Assembly: GCA_027924585.1 (NCBI GenBank)
Contig: BSBM01000486.1
Span: forward strand, 47,694,001 to 47,758,000
Direction: 5' to 3'
Length of the DNA: 64,000 nucleotides
DNA from: Larix kaempferi
Lineage: Eukaryota; Streptophyta; Pinopsida; Pinales; Pinaceae
A program made the position numbers and the translations under genes. This document shows positions 24,030 to 37,499 of this stretch, one piece after another (the first letter of the stretch is position 1; each line of letters begins with the position of its first letter). The notes under the pieces are model-generated. The model was not told the origin of the DNA, made no database searches, and saw nothing but the letters and a program-made list of their open reading frames with translations.

Positions 24030-27000
24030 AACCTAAGCAGAACTTTGACCATTTGCAAAAACCTAAAACCCTAAGCCCAAACTAATGACTAGATGCGATT
24101 TATATATGTTTATGAATCATAATAATGCCAAGCCCCGATAAAAATTTCCTTCATAAAATAAATTTTCCTCTCTCCATACATGATAAGCCCATATTGAAAC
24201 ATTTAGTCCAGAATCAAATCCTAAACCATAACTTCAGATCTAGAGTTCAGTCTCTCCAAACGGTCCCAATGTAACCATTTGTCACACAAATAAGTACCAA
24301 TAATATGGTTTGGTGTTAAGTGAATCGTGAAGGAAATATCTCTACACGAAAAGGTAAAAGACAACTTTGAGTTTTACTTGTGTTCTCAAAAAAAGGAGAA
24401 GCTCCATCAACACACATGTGTGGCAAGATTGGAAGCTCCCACATGCATGTTGTGCTCTCACAAATACAGAGAGATTGGATACCCACAAGACTAGAAATGC
24501 CATAAATAGCACACATTTTAAAATAATACACCAATTACACCAGGTTAATAGGTCATACAACAATCAACCAAACGTGATCTTCAGTTAAATGTGATCGAGA
24601 AAAAGGAGCTAGCTAAGCCTATTTCCTTGATCAGCTCTCCATATATCTGACCAAAATATAATGATACAATATAATTATGAGTTGCAGAAGTCATATGAAG
24701 CAACTCATTTGCAATTTCTTTGATAACCTGCCAACACCATCCACGCAGCATTGTCAGAAGAAACAATTTCCATCCGGTAGATTGGAAATGATTGGCAATG
24801 AGTGCAGTTGCAGGAGCAACAAAGATTCAATTTCATCGATCTAAGTGGGGCGAGACCTTTTCTTCTTGGGACCTGCAAGGAGATTTTGACAATTTTCAAT
24901 TAAAAAAATCATTCAAGAAAAGAGATAAAACATAAGACTCCAACACTAATAGGGATGAAATATTTGGAATCAAAGAATGAGAAGATGACCAGGCCACCCT
25001 CAAATCATTTAAATTTTCTTCTACACAAGTAATTCGCCTTGCAAATCCAAACAACATCTCTGCAACTTAAACCTCTTATTTTGAAAATGTTGTTCTCACC
25101 TGCATAATTAAAATCACAAGTAACAATCAAAGCTAATCCATGTTTTTGGGTATCTTATGCAATAACTAGAAATTTGAAAAACTTGGTTGCTTATCAAGAA
25201 ATCCTTGAAATATAGACAAAACATAAGAGGTTACAACAGTTGTCTTTAGCTTGCTTATATATATATATATATATCAATTTAAAGAAAATGAAGGAAGGAA
25301 CTTGCATATATTAATTTTTTTTACCAGAAATTCAAGTAGCTATCACGCGAAATTGCTTTATAAAGTTGCATGGCCCCCCAAAAAAATTACCGTTTTTAGA
25401 AGTAAAATTCCTCAAAACTAATATCCAACTTCTTTGTTTTATTTCTTCCCAGCAATGGTTTATTTCATTGTTTTATTTCTTCCTTCCTTCATAAAAGGTC
25501 TTGATAGATAATTTACCTCTCCTTTAGTTGCAGGTTATACTGGAGGTTTATCAAGTTTCTTTTCATGTTAAGAGATTCCACGGGTTTATGCATTCCGGTA
25601 ACCAACAAGACTCCAAGTTGTTTTCTTCCTGTGGTGAATGGTTAGATATCGATGCAAGGAGGGTGTCAATACTCTCAACTTTGTATTCCTATCACCACAC
25701 CTATGGTGAGGTTAATTCTTTGTGTAAGGTGCGAGCATAGGGCTCAACCCATTTTGAGTGTCTTTGTTGTGCTAATCAACTGTTGTAAGCTTGAACATAT
25801 AGTAAATTGAATGGAATTTTATGCCCAATGGGCGAAGACACTTAGCGATCTGCAACATTTGCCTGTTTCCTTCTGCAAATTCCTTCTTAGTTTTGAAGTC
25901 GACCGATTCACCTTATGAAGGCCGATTTTGTCTTAATTGTAGTATGATACTTGTTGAATCAGTTCTAGAAAGATTTTAAAAGAATTAATCCAGCTTTAAA
26001 TATTTACTCTAGATGTATCGATTCCGTGAGGCCCAAACCCTTGAAAATGATAAAATCAATAATTTCACATTACCCCGTGATTGGTCTGTAGGTTACTTAC
26101 TTCCGCTTCAACAACTTGTTATTTTTGTTTTATTTCCCTAGTTGGGCATGGGATTCAATCAGGAATCTGTAAATTAAGAATTTAACTCTTGTCAAGAGTC
26201 CCAATCCGTTCAGGTCTCGGTGAAAGCTAATTTTATTTATCATGTAACTCTATAGATATAGTATTAAACAAAGAGCAATACCCATGACCTTCCAAGGGTT
26301 TTCATTTTGTATAATTTTTGTTTGAGAGCAAACGCTCTACCCATCAGGGTTTATAATAGCATCTCTATTTAAGAAATGAGAATAATTTGGGTATTTATTT
26401 TTCTAAAGATGTATTCCCCATTTTTTAGTAAATCAAGGATAATTTATACATGTTCAGCCTCATCGGCCTACAACTATGTGGATGCACTTAATTCTGCAAA
26501 TATTTAATTTCATTTATTTAGTTCTTAAACAACCATTAAGGTTGATAACCAGCAATTTCCTTAACATAAAACGAAAGGAATGCATCTGCATGATGATTAT
26601 TAATTGAGATCTTAAACACGAAAATATTTCTCCATTAACAACAACAACAAGTTACGTCAACATCAACTATTATGTTTGATGATATTTATGTCTTCTTTCC
26701 AACTATTATGTTTGATGATATTTATGTGCACATATCAAAAAATCTAGTAAGCAAATGAATGAATTTATTGAATTTCTCTATTTTAAACATTTGATGGATT
26801 ACAAAATGTATCAAAAAATATAGTAAATTTCTGTCAAAGAATGGATTCTAGCCAACCAATGTTCCAGATGTAAAGAATTCATCTCATGTTGTTTTTTTCC
26901 CAATCAATGACAACCCTAGAATCCCTTAATCGTGACAATGCCTCTCTTTTTCTGGCAAACCACAGAAGTCTTCTTAATTTATATTTTATAATATTTTAAA

Positions 27001-27639
27001 AAATTATATAAGCTCAATCATGATAAATTTATCTCCTATCAATGTATAAATTATTTTCCATTAATTTAGAAATTTAGAAATTAAATCTCTATTAAATAAT
27101 GTATATTTATAAATATGTTTACGATTTAAATTTATGAATAAACATAATATTATTTAAAACTGATGAAATAGAAGATACATATTATCTTAGATCTAAAATC
27201 AAGAGGAAGATAAAATTAAGCTGTGTATAGATTAAGATGTAAATGAGCAAGTAAATTTCATAAAAGAAAATAGTTTATTATTTTTTTTTTAAGTTTAGCT
27301 TTACAAGAAAATATAATTTATTATTTTTTAAGATTCCATTCTCTTTAATGATCCAAAATTTACAAATATTTAAAAGAGTAAAAACTAATTAAATTCATCC
27401 ATACAGTAAGACTATATATTTTGTTGTAAAACAAATTTCAATTATGTTCATGCAAATTATTCTTTTAAATTTAAATTATGGTCATGCAAATTATTCTTTT
27501 AAAGCTAACCCATTTTGATTGATTTTCGATGTCTCAGTTATTGACTGGACAACCACTAAAAATATCTGGAACTATGGCCTTTTCTTTTTCATTAAATAAG
27601 CTTGAAGGTATCATCATAAAATTCTTCATGCCTCGATAC
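24030..27639. other. Intergenic; one weak reverse-strand exon-like stretch, otherwise nothing
   Basis: Mostly AT-rich. On the reverse strand at 24735-24872 a stretch less AT-rich than its flanks starts after a ttgcag acceptor-like site (GPKKKRSRPT in one frame). It has stops and matches no family I know. A (TA)n microsatellite lies at about 25255-25276. No RNA gene or complete gene is supported. Confidence 0.4.
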
Positions 27640-28575
27640 TTTACATGTGTAATCGGCGGATTTGTGTGGAATTTTCTTCCATAAGACATATCAAACACAA
27701 CTTGGCAATGCTAGTTAAGGATACCTTTTTCAGATAAGAGAAATGGTTAGTAATAATAACATCACCAAAAGAAGATCGTCCTTTCATAGTGATCACATCA
27801 ACATTCATCCAAATAAATGCAAATTTTTGAGTATGAAAGGTGAACATCAAGAGTTTCAAGTAAGTTACAGGACTGAATCATACATTCTAATTTGCGTTCT
27901 TCAATCCCACATGCCTGCATAAAGAAAGGTGCAATATGATACAAACAAATAACAGAACTTAACCGCAATAATTCAAAATGCTCTTCACAGTGACAAGATA
28001 GGAAGTTATTGTATCAAACTATATTTTTGGCAAAAAATCACATACTTGAAGCAACATGCTTGTCAAGTGAGGGCAATCTAATTGGAGTATCTCCAAAGTA
28101 GTGCAATTGCCGAAGCAAAAATTCATTGATGAGCCATTGTTTTGTCTCACAAAAATGAAACCAGTCCAAGAATAATTGAAAATTAAGTAAATCTAAGGTT
28201 AGAATATCAGTAAAACTCACCTTAAATTCAATGTTGCTAGATTGAAATAGGCCAAATTCAATTCCTGGATATGGGTAGAAAGAGACAAGTTCAAAGAAGA
28301 TAGGCTCATACAATCAGCTGAATCAAGAATTACAACCTTTTTAATGCTAGCATAGCCCACACAATTAAGATGTTGAAATAATTGATTTGGGATCCCTTCC
28401 AAGTTGATCTGATCATCCATCAAATCAATATGTGGTTTCAAATCACTGTAAGAATTGCTAGACTCAAATAACCAATCAACGTCGTGCAGATTAACACATT
28501 CATTCAAACTCAAATGGGTGAGATGTGGACACAATACTAAAAGTTCTTCAATTGGAGATGACCTTTTATCTTTAG
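27640..28575 (-). pseudogene. FBL15: FBL15-like F-box/LRR protein fragment, three exons
   Basis: FBL15-type proteins are large plant F-box/leucine-rich-repeat proteins that act in SCF ubiquitin ligases. Exon a (about 28575-28221) reads LCPHLTHLSLNECVNLHDVD, then QLFQHLNCVGYASIKKVVIL and SLSSLNLSLSTHIQELNLAY, ending at an intact gtgagt donor. Exon b (about 28112-28046) reads GNCTTLEILQLDCPHLTSML, with a gtatg donor. Exon c (27914 downward) starts after tatgcag with ACGIEERKLECMIQSCNLLE followed by TLDVHLSYSKI, then loses frame. The LRR order and wording fit the C-terminal LRR half of FBL15. The introns show a genomic copy. The F-box half and the C-terminal end are missing, so it is broken. Confidence 0.7.
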
Positions 28576-30844
28576 GTCATAGCTTGCATATCGTTCTTTT
28601 TCTAATAAGGGAGATTGTTTGTTTTTACCTACAAATAAAGATGCTTATTTCAATTGAATATCAAAGGTTGTTGCATGTCAGATATTGATTGTCCACAACT
28701 ACACTCACTTGATGCCTCTTTTTGTAGGTTAATTCAAAATTTGTTTTTTGTCATGCTAACCACATATATTAGACTTTTTTTAATAAGGAAGCCTGTATTT
28801 ATTACTTAATGATGATTTCTTGGCTGCTGCAACTGCTGATAAGCATTTTAAGCACGCTCATCCAATATCTATTTCAGCATTTTCATTGGTAAAGAATAAG
28901 AGACAGATCTTGTAAAATCGGAGCTGGTAATAATATAAATGATATGTGCACTCTAAGATTGATTCTCAGACTAAATATATAATTATGTTTTCCATTATGA
29001 CCTCAAGACCATACAGGGTATTATGTTCTTCTCTGCACCCAATTCCAAATACCTTTGAGTCATTGATATCTTGTTGCAGCCATGGTAGGCAACAACTAGT
29101 TACAAATCAACTGGTAGGAAGTATTTGGGCATGAATTTCACTAGCACAATGTCCATTGGTCAAATGAAGAAGATGCACATGCTCAAAATGGAAAGCGGGG
29201 GTCAATGCCATCTCAAGAGGATTGAGCATACAAGGCTTCATTAGTGAAAATTTCATGAGAAATAATTCTGGATGAAAAAAATCACTTAAATCGCAGAAAT
29301 TTATTCACTTGTAGACCAAAACCGAAATGCCAAAGATTATTTGTTGCATTGGAAATGAAGAGAAAATGTATTGGATAGTATTAGTTTTTTACTTTTTAAT
29401 TTTGGGAAAATGCATCTTATATTTCATCATTGAACAATAAAGAAAACATCAAGAATCACACATTATGTAGCGTGACTATGCATGTTACCCAGAGATCCAA
29501 AAACCTTACATTCAACCAACTATTACAGAAAACAAAATCAAGAGCAATATGTACTGTAAAGCAAGATGAGAAGAGGTGAATGGATCATTGGAGGACTTCG
29601 GTACTTTCATTCCTATTTCAGCCGCTCTCACATTGGTGAATGGACTTGATTTGGGTACCACATTGATATTCTCAGGGTCTACAACATCATCAACATAGGT
29701 CTGGTTTTTGGGGTTCCCATGCCGGTCTAGCCCATTAAGGCCATTGCTATAGTGGCAATCAGTGAAGAAAAGCATCTGACCATTGCAGAGATAATTTCAG
29801 GAGGGATTTGCACTGTAGGAACTCTGTTAGGCTCGGGAATAACAACATGACTACGTAAATGAGAAAATCATTGCCAAGAATTTGATTCACCAGCAATCTG
29901 AGATGTCTGATTATAACTTATGAGTCAGGATTATATTAAAAACTCAAATAGGGATTCAAATGAACAATGCTGCCCCTAAAAGAATAAACCTTTGAAAAGA
30001 ACCCACAAACTTACCAGGAAATCGGAGCACAAGCTAAGTAGTGTGAAGTCAACAGCTAAACTCTGGAGTCTGGATCAAAATATGGACAATGGGTTCTGGG
30101 CGATTCTCCTCAATGATGGGTGATTTCCCTCTGTCAATCTCCTCAACCGATCAATTGAGTCGCTGAGCCACAACCTCACTATTTCCTTCTATCCATCAAT
30201 CTCCTTCATGATTTTGTCAATCTTTAGCCACTGCAAACCGGTTGTTCAAACATTCGAGGCTTATGAAGGCATTTGACATTCTTGTAAAGCAAAATGACCA
30301 CTGCACCAACCACTTATGGAGGTGTATGAAATCCTATGGTGGAAATGTACCAACTCAAATTAGGTTTACGTCATTTCTTAATTTCCTGTTTTATTTTTTT
30401 TCCCGTCTTTATGTTTCTTAATAAGAAATGGATCAAAAACAAGGAAAACCAAAACATTTTCTAGAAATGGAATGGTGGAAAGGAGAAATAGTATAATTTT
30501 TTCGAGAGGCAGTCATAAGAAACGATCCATTTCTTGAGAAACAGTTTCATTGCTCCAAAAACAAAAAATGGCATTTTTTTGTTCCATCCCATTTCTAATC
30601 TGTTTTTTCTGCCAGAACATGAGCTCTTGTTCTGTTTCTGGTAACAAAGCTCTCTACGTTCCAATGTATGTGGATGGGTATCTTGAACTCCATGTTCTTA
30701 TGTCAAATCAAAACATGAAAAGAGGCCAACAGGGCTCTGGTTCATAGGTGAGGTTGGTTGACTATTACACCATTCACCAGAGTTCCATTCTTGCTATGGT
30801 ATGCCTCACTCCATTGGCATATAAAAAATCCTCTAGTAAGACCA

Positions 30845-31027
30845 CGCAAAAATAGATTTCTAGCTGCAAACATCCTTTGGAGCTCTAAACCAGTGGCAAA
30901 ATAGTTTCCCTTTGTAGCTCTAAAACAGTGGCAAAATTTGAACTGGAAAAATAGTTTCCCAAGCCCAAATAGATTTCTAGCTACAAACATCCTTTGGAAC
31001 TCTAAACTAGTGGAAAAATAGTTTCCC
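30845..31027. repeat. Direct duplication with partial third copy
   Basis: The text aatagatttctagct[g/a]caaa, catcctttgga[g/a]ctcta, aac[c/t]agtgg[c/a]aaaatagtttccc occurs at about 30852 and 30968. A shorter related copy (agctctaaaacagtggcaaa) lies between them. It is a decayed local duplication. Confidence 0.6.
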
Positions 31028-31290
31028 ACACTATATCTAATTCCGACACCTCTGTAAATGATTCAGATACGTCCCAACTATAGCTAATTCCGACACCTCT
31101 GTAAATGCTTCAGATACGTCCCAAAAGGAGAATCTTGTTGAGGGTTCGAAACCCACCAACACATCCCTGTAAATGCTTCAGATACATCCCAACTATAGCT
31201 AATTCCGACACCTCTATAAATGCTTCATATACATCCCAAAAGGAGAATCCTATTGAGGGTTCGAAACCCACAGCATAGTCCCTGCCTTCA
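31027..31290. repeat. Compound tandem repeat, four short and two long copies
   Basis: The phrase aattccgacacctct[g/a]ta, followed by aatg[c/a]ttca[g/t]ata, recurs at about 31038, 31088 and 31201, with a related partial copy near 31166. A larger unit ending gagggttcgaaaccca occurs twice (about 31140 and 31254). The two levels suggest stepwise local duplication. Confidence 0.6.
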
Positions 31291-33545
31291 AAATATTGAA
31301 AATTGAATAATAAACAATTTATTTTGGAAAAGAAAAAGCTTTGAAGATAATACTTTAGATGAACATCCCATTTGTTGGTCACATTTCAAGCCACCCAATG
31401 TGATTTTTTAAGATAGTACTAGTTTTTGAAATATCATTGATTGATTTTTACTGTAATTTAAAAGGATGTCACAAGCATGAGTGATAAAGGGTTTTGTTCC
31501 ATGTATTTTTTTATTCAAATGGTTGATGAGTTGCCTAAGACCATCATTATATACCACTATGAATTGATTTGTAATTTCTAAAGATCCACAGTTATATGTC
31601 TCTAGTCAAGTGAGCCTAATACAAGGAAGTTTCTTGCCCCATTATTGGAAAGGCTATGCAACATCCACATATAGAGGGTATCACGTGAATAATTAGATGA
31701 TAAAATAAAAATAAATGCTTCATAAATACCAACTAGCATATCCTTACTTGGGAATGGACAACTCCAAAAAAAAAAAAAAAAATCAGTAGACACTAATGTT
31801 TTATTAACACTATGAGCAAAGAATAATAGCATGCTTGATCATGTTTTAACATGCAACTTTTGAAGATAAGTTAATTATCAATAGAGAACAAAACACAAAA
31901 AGAAGATAAGTGAAGAGAATAACTTATATCTATATCTATATCTATATATTGTTTTTTTTAAATATTTCACTAAATCAAATTTGATTTAGTATTATTTATT
32001 TTATAAATATTTCATATTTAAATGATTTTTTTTAAATTAAAATTTTATAAATAACTCAATGAAAAGAATTTATTCTAATTATTAAAAGTTTTTTAATTTT
32101 TTTAAAAACATTTTCAATTGCTAAAAAATTTAAAACATATTTTTTAAAATGAAATTATAATAAGTAAATAAAATTGAAAATACAAAACAATGAGAAAAAG
32201 AAAAAACCTTAACACCCATATTGCTCATTACAAGTAACTTTTATAAATAAATAATTATTTGTATACAAAATTAAATAGTGTTTCTATGACTTATTCAATA
32301 CAAAGATTACAAGAATCTGTATATCCTCGGAATCAATTTTCATGTAGAAAAATTTTCAAATATATATATTATTATTAGTTACTATGTTACTTAAAAATAA
32401 TTGAATATAGATTTTTTCTATGCAGACAAATCCTTCATAGAATACAAAGATGAAATTGAATTATTCCTTCATGTCCATCAATTGGGCATGATGTGGAACC
32501 TGTATCATCAATTTGCTAGGCATAATGTGGAATGTGTATTAGTTGCACTAAAGAAATTCTATCGCAAAACCTTTTTACCTCACTACCAACATAATAAGTA
32601 GGGATATAACTGAAGTAAGGCTATAACTATGGAAACTTACATCATTTCCATCCATGTATGATCAGAGGATTAGAACATGCTGGTGAATCAAAATGCACGC
32701 CATTAGTTCATCTAATTGAATGAATTTACTAAATGATATCCTATCATCTGCCTGGCCAAATTTATATACACTATCATATGCTATAAAGGGCGAACAGAGT
32801 TAAATAGTTTAATCAGTTACAGCCTTTAAGGAGGAAATAGATTGGACGACTGGTTTGTGTCAGTCCAAAGTTGCAAATCTAAAGAATATATTGTGTGCCC
32901 AACCGATATAATTGTCTTTTCGAAAGTTGTGTGTCGATGAAAATATTCTCTGCCGTCTAACATTATTTTAATGGTAAGGATTCAAATTTTTTTACAATGT
33001 TCAGCACTATCACAACTAATATTTGTTACTCACCGATATGGATATAAATGTAGATCTCTCCTGCACTTTGCAATGCTATCCTGAGTATCTGCAATCAAAA
33101 TCCTCTGGAAGGAATTAAGCTAAGCTGTGAGGGATATAATATTATGAGAAATATTATTGCTCCTCATAATACTCATTCCTTATTTTTTTTTCTTGTAGTC
33201 TGATAAACCAAAATTGATCTAAATGGACATTATCTATCACCCTCATCCTGATAATACCTCCTTATAATTAATTTTTTATTTTAATTTTACAAAGAGTTAT
33301 CTTGTCCAATGCACCAAGAGCATTATGTCATAACTTGGCTTCAAAAATGCATGATTTAAAAAATCCAATACTCTAGAGAGTTTGAAGGTCATCCTACAAG
33401 ATTTTAACCTTAAAAAACTCTTGAAAGCAAACTTAAAGTTTAAGGATCAAATCCCAAGTCCCTAAGTGAGATTTGTGAGAGGAACTGAGGCTGGGCATTT
33501 TTATCTTTGGTTATCTGTTGCCACAACACTCCTCTGGGATCAGAG

Positions 33546-33838
33546 ACGCCATGTTTCTAAGCTTCAATATCTACAAGGAGATCTTCATTCGCCAATAAAC
33601 TCCAGCAGGCCGCTTCCCACCCCACTTTATCCTCTACCAATACCTCGTCCCGGTCTCTGCTATATTTTATACGTACAGTTGTGTTTTCATCCAACCCAAA
33701 CGCCCGACAGATATATTTTGTAAATCCTAAATAGTAAAACTCCAAAATGACATATGATGAGCAGGGATTTATATCTAGCGAAAAACTTACCAAGAGAGTT
33801 TTTCCACTCATTGCGGTGCAAAATATATCATGGTGCAA
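33546..33838 (-). other. Candidate terminal exon with PB1-like sequence
   Basis: On the reverse strand a tttag acceptor (exon start at about 33728) is followed by YICRAFGLDENTTVRIKY, then DEVLVED, a Trp/Ala stretch and NEDLLVDIEA, ending at a stop near 33556. The hydrophobic/charged pattern resembles the second half of a PB1-type or ubiquitin-like fold. Upstream, a gtaagt donor near 33790 could define a short preceding exon, but its matching frame has a stop. Codon use looks real. I cannot name the protein. Confidence 0.3.
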
Positions 33839-34284
33839 CCAAATCTGAAATGCAGTCTTCGATTGTGTAACCGTAATAAACTATGAAATTAGGAAAACAT
33901 AGCAAGCTACAAATTTATCCAAAACCCTTGGCCACTAGCGACCTTTGTAGTAATCTGAACTCTAATGAGGTATAACTCGACCTTCAAATACTAATTTAAA
34001 GAACTAACCCTTCAACTATTAAAAGAACTCACCTTTGAACTTTCTTTTGAACTCACACTTCCTCTTGAACTTTCCCTTTAATCTTTTATTTTCATTATAT
34101 AATTGTTTAATTTGAATTTCAAATGACTACCATAAAAGAAATTTGGGCAATACACTTGTCTTATCATTGTGAAATCTAAGAAAAACATAGGTGCTAATCT
34201 ACCTCAAATTCTAAGATATAAATGCCTATAGGTGTAGCTATCAATTCGATACCATAGAGTTATTCTTTTATATATTTTTTTTTT

Positions 34285-34690
34285 AATTGTTCAACTACAA
34301 GTTATCCATGCCTAGTTGCATGTTATCATCCAGCTTCTTCCATTTATCTGCCATGAACTACCCGAGTTATCCATTCATCCATGTATCAACTACTAGTTAT
34401 GTTTTATATTTTTTTGTAATTGTTTAGCTACAAGTTATCCATGCCTAGCTACATGTTATCACCCAACATATTTCACTTATTTGACATGAACAACCCGAGT
34501 TATCCATGGATCCATGCATCACCTACGAGTTATTTTTTATATTTTTTTTTTATAATTGTTTAGGTACCAGTTATCCAGGCCTAGCTACATGTTATTATAT
34601 AGCTTCTTTCACTTATTTGGAATTAGTTGACCGAGTTATCCTTGCATCCATGCATTAGCTACCCGTTATTTTTTATATTTCTTTTTTTAT
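34285..34690. repeat. Three tandem units of about 133-137 bp
   Basis: Units begin aattgttcaactacaagtta (34285), aattgtttagctacaagtta (34418) and aattgtttaggtaccagtta (34554). The word aattgttt recurs at 34691. Each unit contains tatccatgcctagctacatg-like text, a ccgagttatcc word and a T-rich end. Beyond both edges, related text at 34.10-34.25 kb and 34.70-34.84 kb (acacttgtc, then aagatataaa[t/c]gcctat) shows that the flanks are also an older duplication. Confidence 0.75.
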
Positions 34691-35364
34691 AATTGTTTAT
34701 TTCGAATTTTGGACGACACCATAGAATCAATCTAGATAGTACACTTGTCCCATCCTCTCGCAATCTAGGAAAAGCATATATGGTAATCCAGTCCAAAATT
34801 ATAAGATATAAACGCCTATCAATGTAACTAGACTAAAACCCAAATGTCTTACAACATACCAAAATACACAAAATTATGTTTAGAAATTTTAGAGTTTTTA
34901 AGTTAACAAACTGAGAATTTAATACGAAATGGTGGTGTGTGATTTTTCTTTTACTGCAATGATGTGAAATGATGAAAGTAGGGCTTACCATGCTAATTTG
35001 TCTAAAGTACAATGTTTCAATAGATGAGATAACTTGATAAGTGTATTGTGTTGCGTCATATAGTTAGATGAGTCACATTTATAGTGATCTAAGCTCTATA
35101 CTTTTCTTTAGTTTCTAATATTATGACAAACACAAATTATAATTTTTTATTCATTTATACAGTATAATACAAAAACAAGATACCATTTTCATGGATTTTA
35201 CTCTCTTACAGTTATTCACTGTGTGCTTGTATCGGTTTGTATATGGGTGCAAGTTTTTTTTTTTGCTATCTTTCTTTTGTTTTCACTAAGTTTAAGAAAA
35301 AAAGGTGAATTGTTGGACATTTTCCCTAATTTGTTTGCACACTGTTTGTAGGAATTGATACAAA

Positions 35365-35684
35365 ATGGGCAAGAAAGGGAAATGGCAGGCTATCATGGAA
35401 CTTCAGATGCAAGACCCCAAAAATATGATCATTTTTTCTGCTAAAGATCTTGTTTGGCCTGAAATATATGGAACAAATGGAAACATTGATTGGGTCGCCA
35501 AAATCCCATCACATAGAGTTTCTGACTTTATAGAGTTTCTGACTTTATTACTTTATGTGGAAATATGGGTTTTGATGAGAATTGAATTGTTATATTACAG
35601 ACACGAGAGATTTTCCTAGGGGTATTCCTTTAATGGAACATGCGTGGTTGGTTGGCAACACAACAATTGGAGATTTGCAAGGTT
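35365..35684 (+). other. Unrecognised two-exon coding remnant
   Basis: An ATG at 35365 opens MGKKGKWQAIMELQMQDPKN and continues with FSAKDLVWPEIYG and DWVAKIPSHRVSDFIE, then an 18-base stutter (gagtttctgactttat twice). A possible second exon follows an attacag acceptor near 35599 with DTRDFPRGIPLMEHAWLVGN, ending near a gt donor at about 35683. The codon texture looks like protein, and transposon-derived hypothetical genes often look like this. I do not recognise the family. Confidence 0.3.
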
Positions 35685-35689
35685 TGACA

Positions 35690-37499
35690 TATGCTGTATT
35701 TTCATATACTATTCCCAATAGGTTGTTATCTTTTTTCTTTCTATTTCACTTTATTAGTGTATTGTATGTTGTTAATATATTGATTTTGTGATGAATATCT
35801 ATATGCTAGATGATTCTATAACAAGGGGAGAAGCATCATCTTCTGAAACACAAAACCCCCCATAGGAGCGATTTAAAATCTAGTGCATATATTACTTAGC
35901 AGTTGCTAGAATCAAGAACCATAAACAACATTATGTTCATCAATTTTATGACAAGGGAACATATTTGAAAGACGTGCAATGTTATAGTTTACAATGAACA
36001 TCAAAATGTTGTAGTAAATGTTGATTGTTAAATATTAAAATTGATGCTCTTTTTCCTTTTTATTATACAATATAGTCTTTGTGAGTTTATGAACAAATTC
36101 ATAGTTGTAATATAGTCTCATATTTTCTGTATTAAACTTGTAAACTTCAATAGTTCTAAGACTTAAGAATGTTTTATAGCTACTTAAGAAGTTGTAAACT
36201 GAGAATGAAGAGCCTACACTAGAAGTAAATATATTTCCAACATGCATATCAAATATCAAGTCACAATGTATGTGATTGTATTTACAACCAACAACATATG
36301 TGGGTTCATATCTTAGTGATTTTGAGAGGAATATTCTTGAAGATGATACCATGCAACCCAAGAATCATTGCTGAAAATGTTGGTGAAGATGTTGGAAATA
36401 TTTTTGGTAAGGGATGAGATCTATTTGGGTCCTATGCTAAATCTTCATGTGCTATTCTATTTGTCACATTGATTTCATCATTTGGAACTCGTCATCATTT
36501 TACTATCATGTGATACCCTAAGTATGAATTTGTGTCTACTATTTAAAGCACAAGTCTATGAAGTTATATATAAAGTGCTTGCTTTGTGGCATGATGATCC
36601 TCGTGCATTCTAGTTCACAAAGATGGATTTAAATTTAAATACACATGACAACATTATTAAGAAAGACAAATTTAAATTTCATTCAATGCTGTAAAAATGA
36701 GTTATATCACATCTTACAAGAAATTTGAGTAATATACCGCTAGGGTAAAAAAGACAAGTTATCAAATGCCCTAATTACTCCTAAACAATGATGATGGAGA
36801 AACTTCATTGCATCTAAAATGACTTTCCCTCTACTTCCATAATTTATAATCATTTACAATTTGAGAAAGAATTGAGTAATTCATGCAACAATTCATTAAG
36901 TTATGAAACCATGATTATTTCACATGAATTTTAGTTGATTGATCTATTGTTTGACTATAAACATAACTCTATAGAATAGAGAAAATCGTATTCTTAACAA
37001 TAACTGCCTAGTTCAACTGAATGCATTGGAATTTGTGATTCTCTCTTCCATGTTATAAACTTGTTATTATACACAAGAGTTGCACATGTAGCCATAATCA
37101 GTGACAAATATATGACAAAATACACAAAGCACCCTCCTTTCACATATTTCATGTTCAAATATATTTAAAGTAAGCATATTCACATATTTGCCTCTCCTTT
37201 TCACTATTTTGAGAGATTAGCACAAAGAAATCAACACTACCATTCTTTGTCATTCTTAAAGATCAAATAAGGTGCTCGCATATGTTTGTACCTTTCTCAA
37301 TAACAAACAAATTCAAGTGCTCTATGCCCCTTTGTCTTTTTTTGCTCAAAAAGACCAGGGTGAAAAATATCCCATGAATCAAGCACAATTTAATTTCCTT
37401 TAAAATATCATCAAATGGGACCATTTAATTTGAATTATTATAAACATAGATAAACTCGTAATTTTATGTTGTAAAAATAATTCAAATGGAAACTACCTT
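35690..37499. other. Intergenic, no gene
   Basis: AT-rich sequence with only short random frames. The last 300 bases may be the start of the Gypsy gag remnant, which becomes recognisable from about 37.5 kb. Confidence 0.4.

Larger units (their letters stand above)
28576..34262. other. Intergenic, with local duplications and one candidate exon
   Basis: No complete gene. Local direct repeats at 30.84-31.03 and 31.02-31.29 kb and a reverse-strand exon-like piece at 33.55-33.84 kb are listed separately. A (tatatc)n stretch lies at about 31925-31947. Other short frames look random. Confidence 0.4.
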
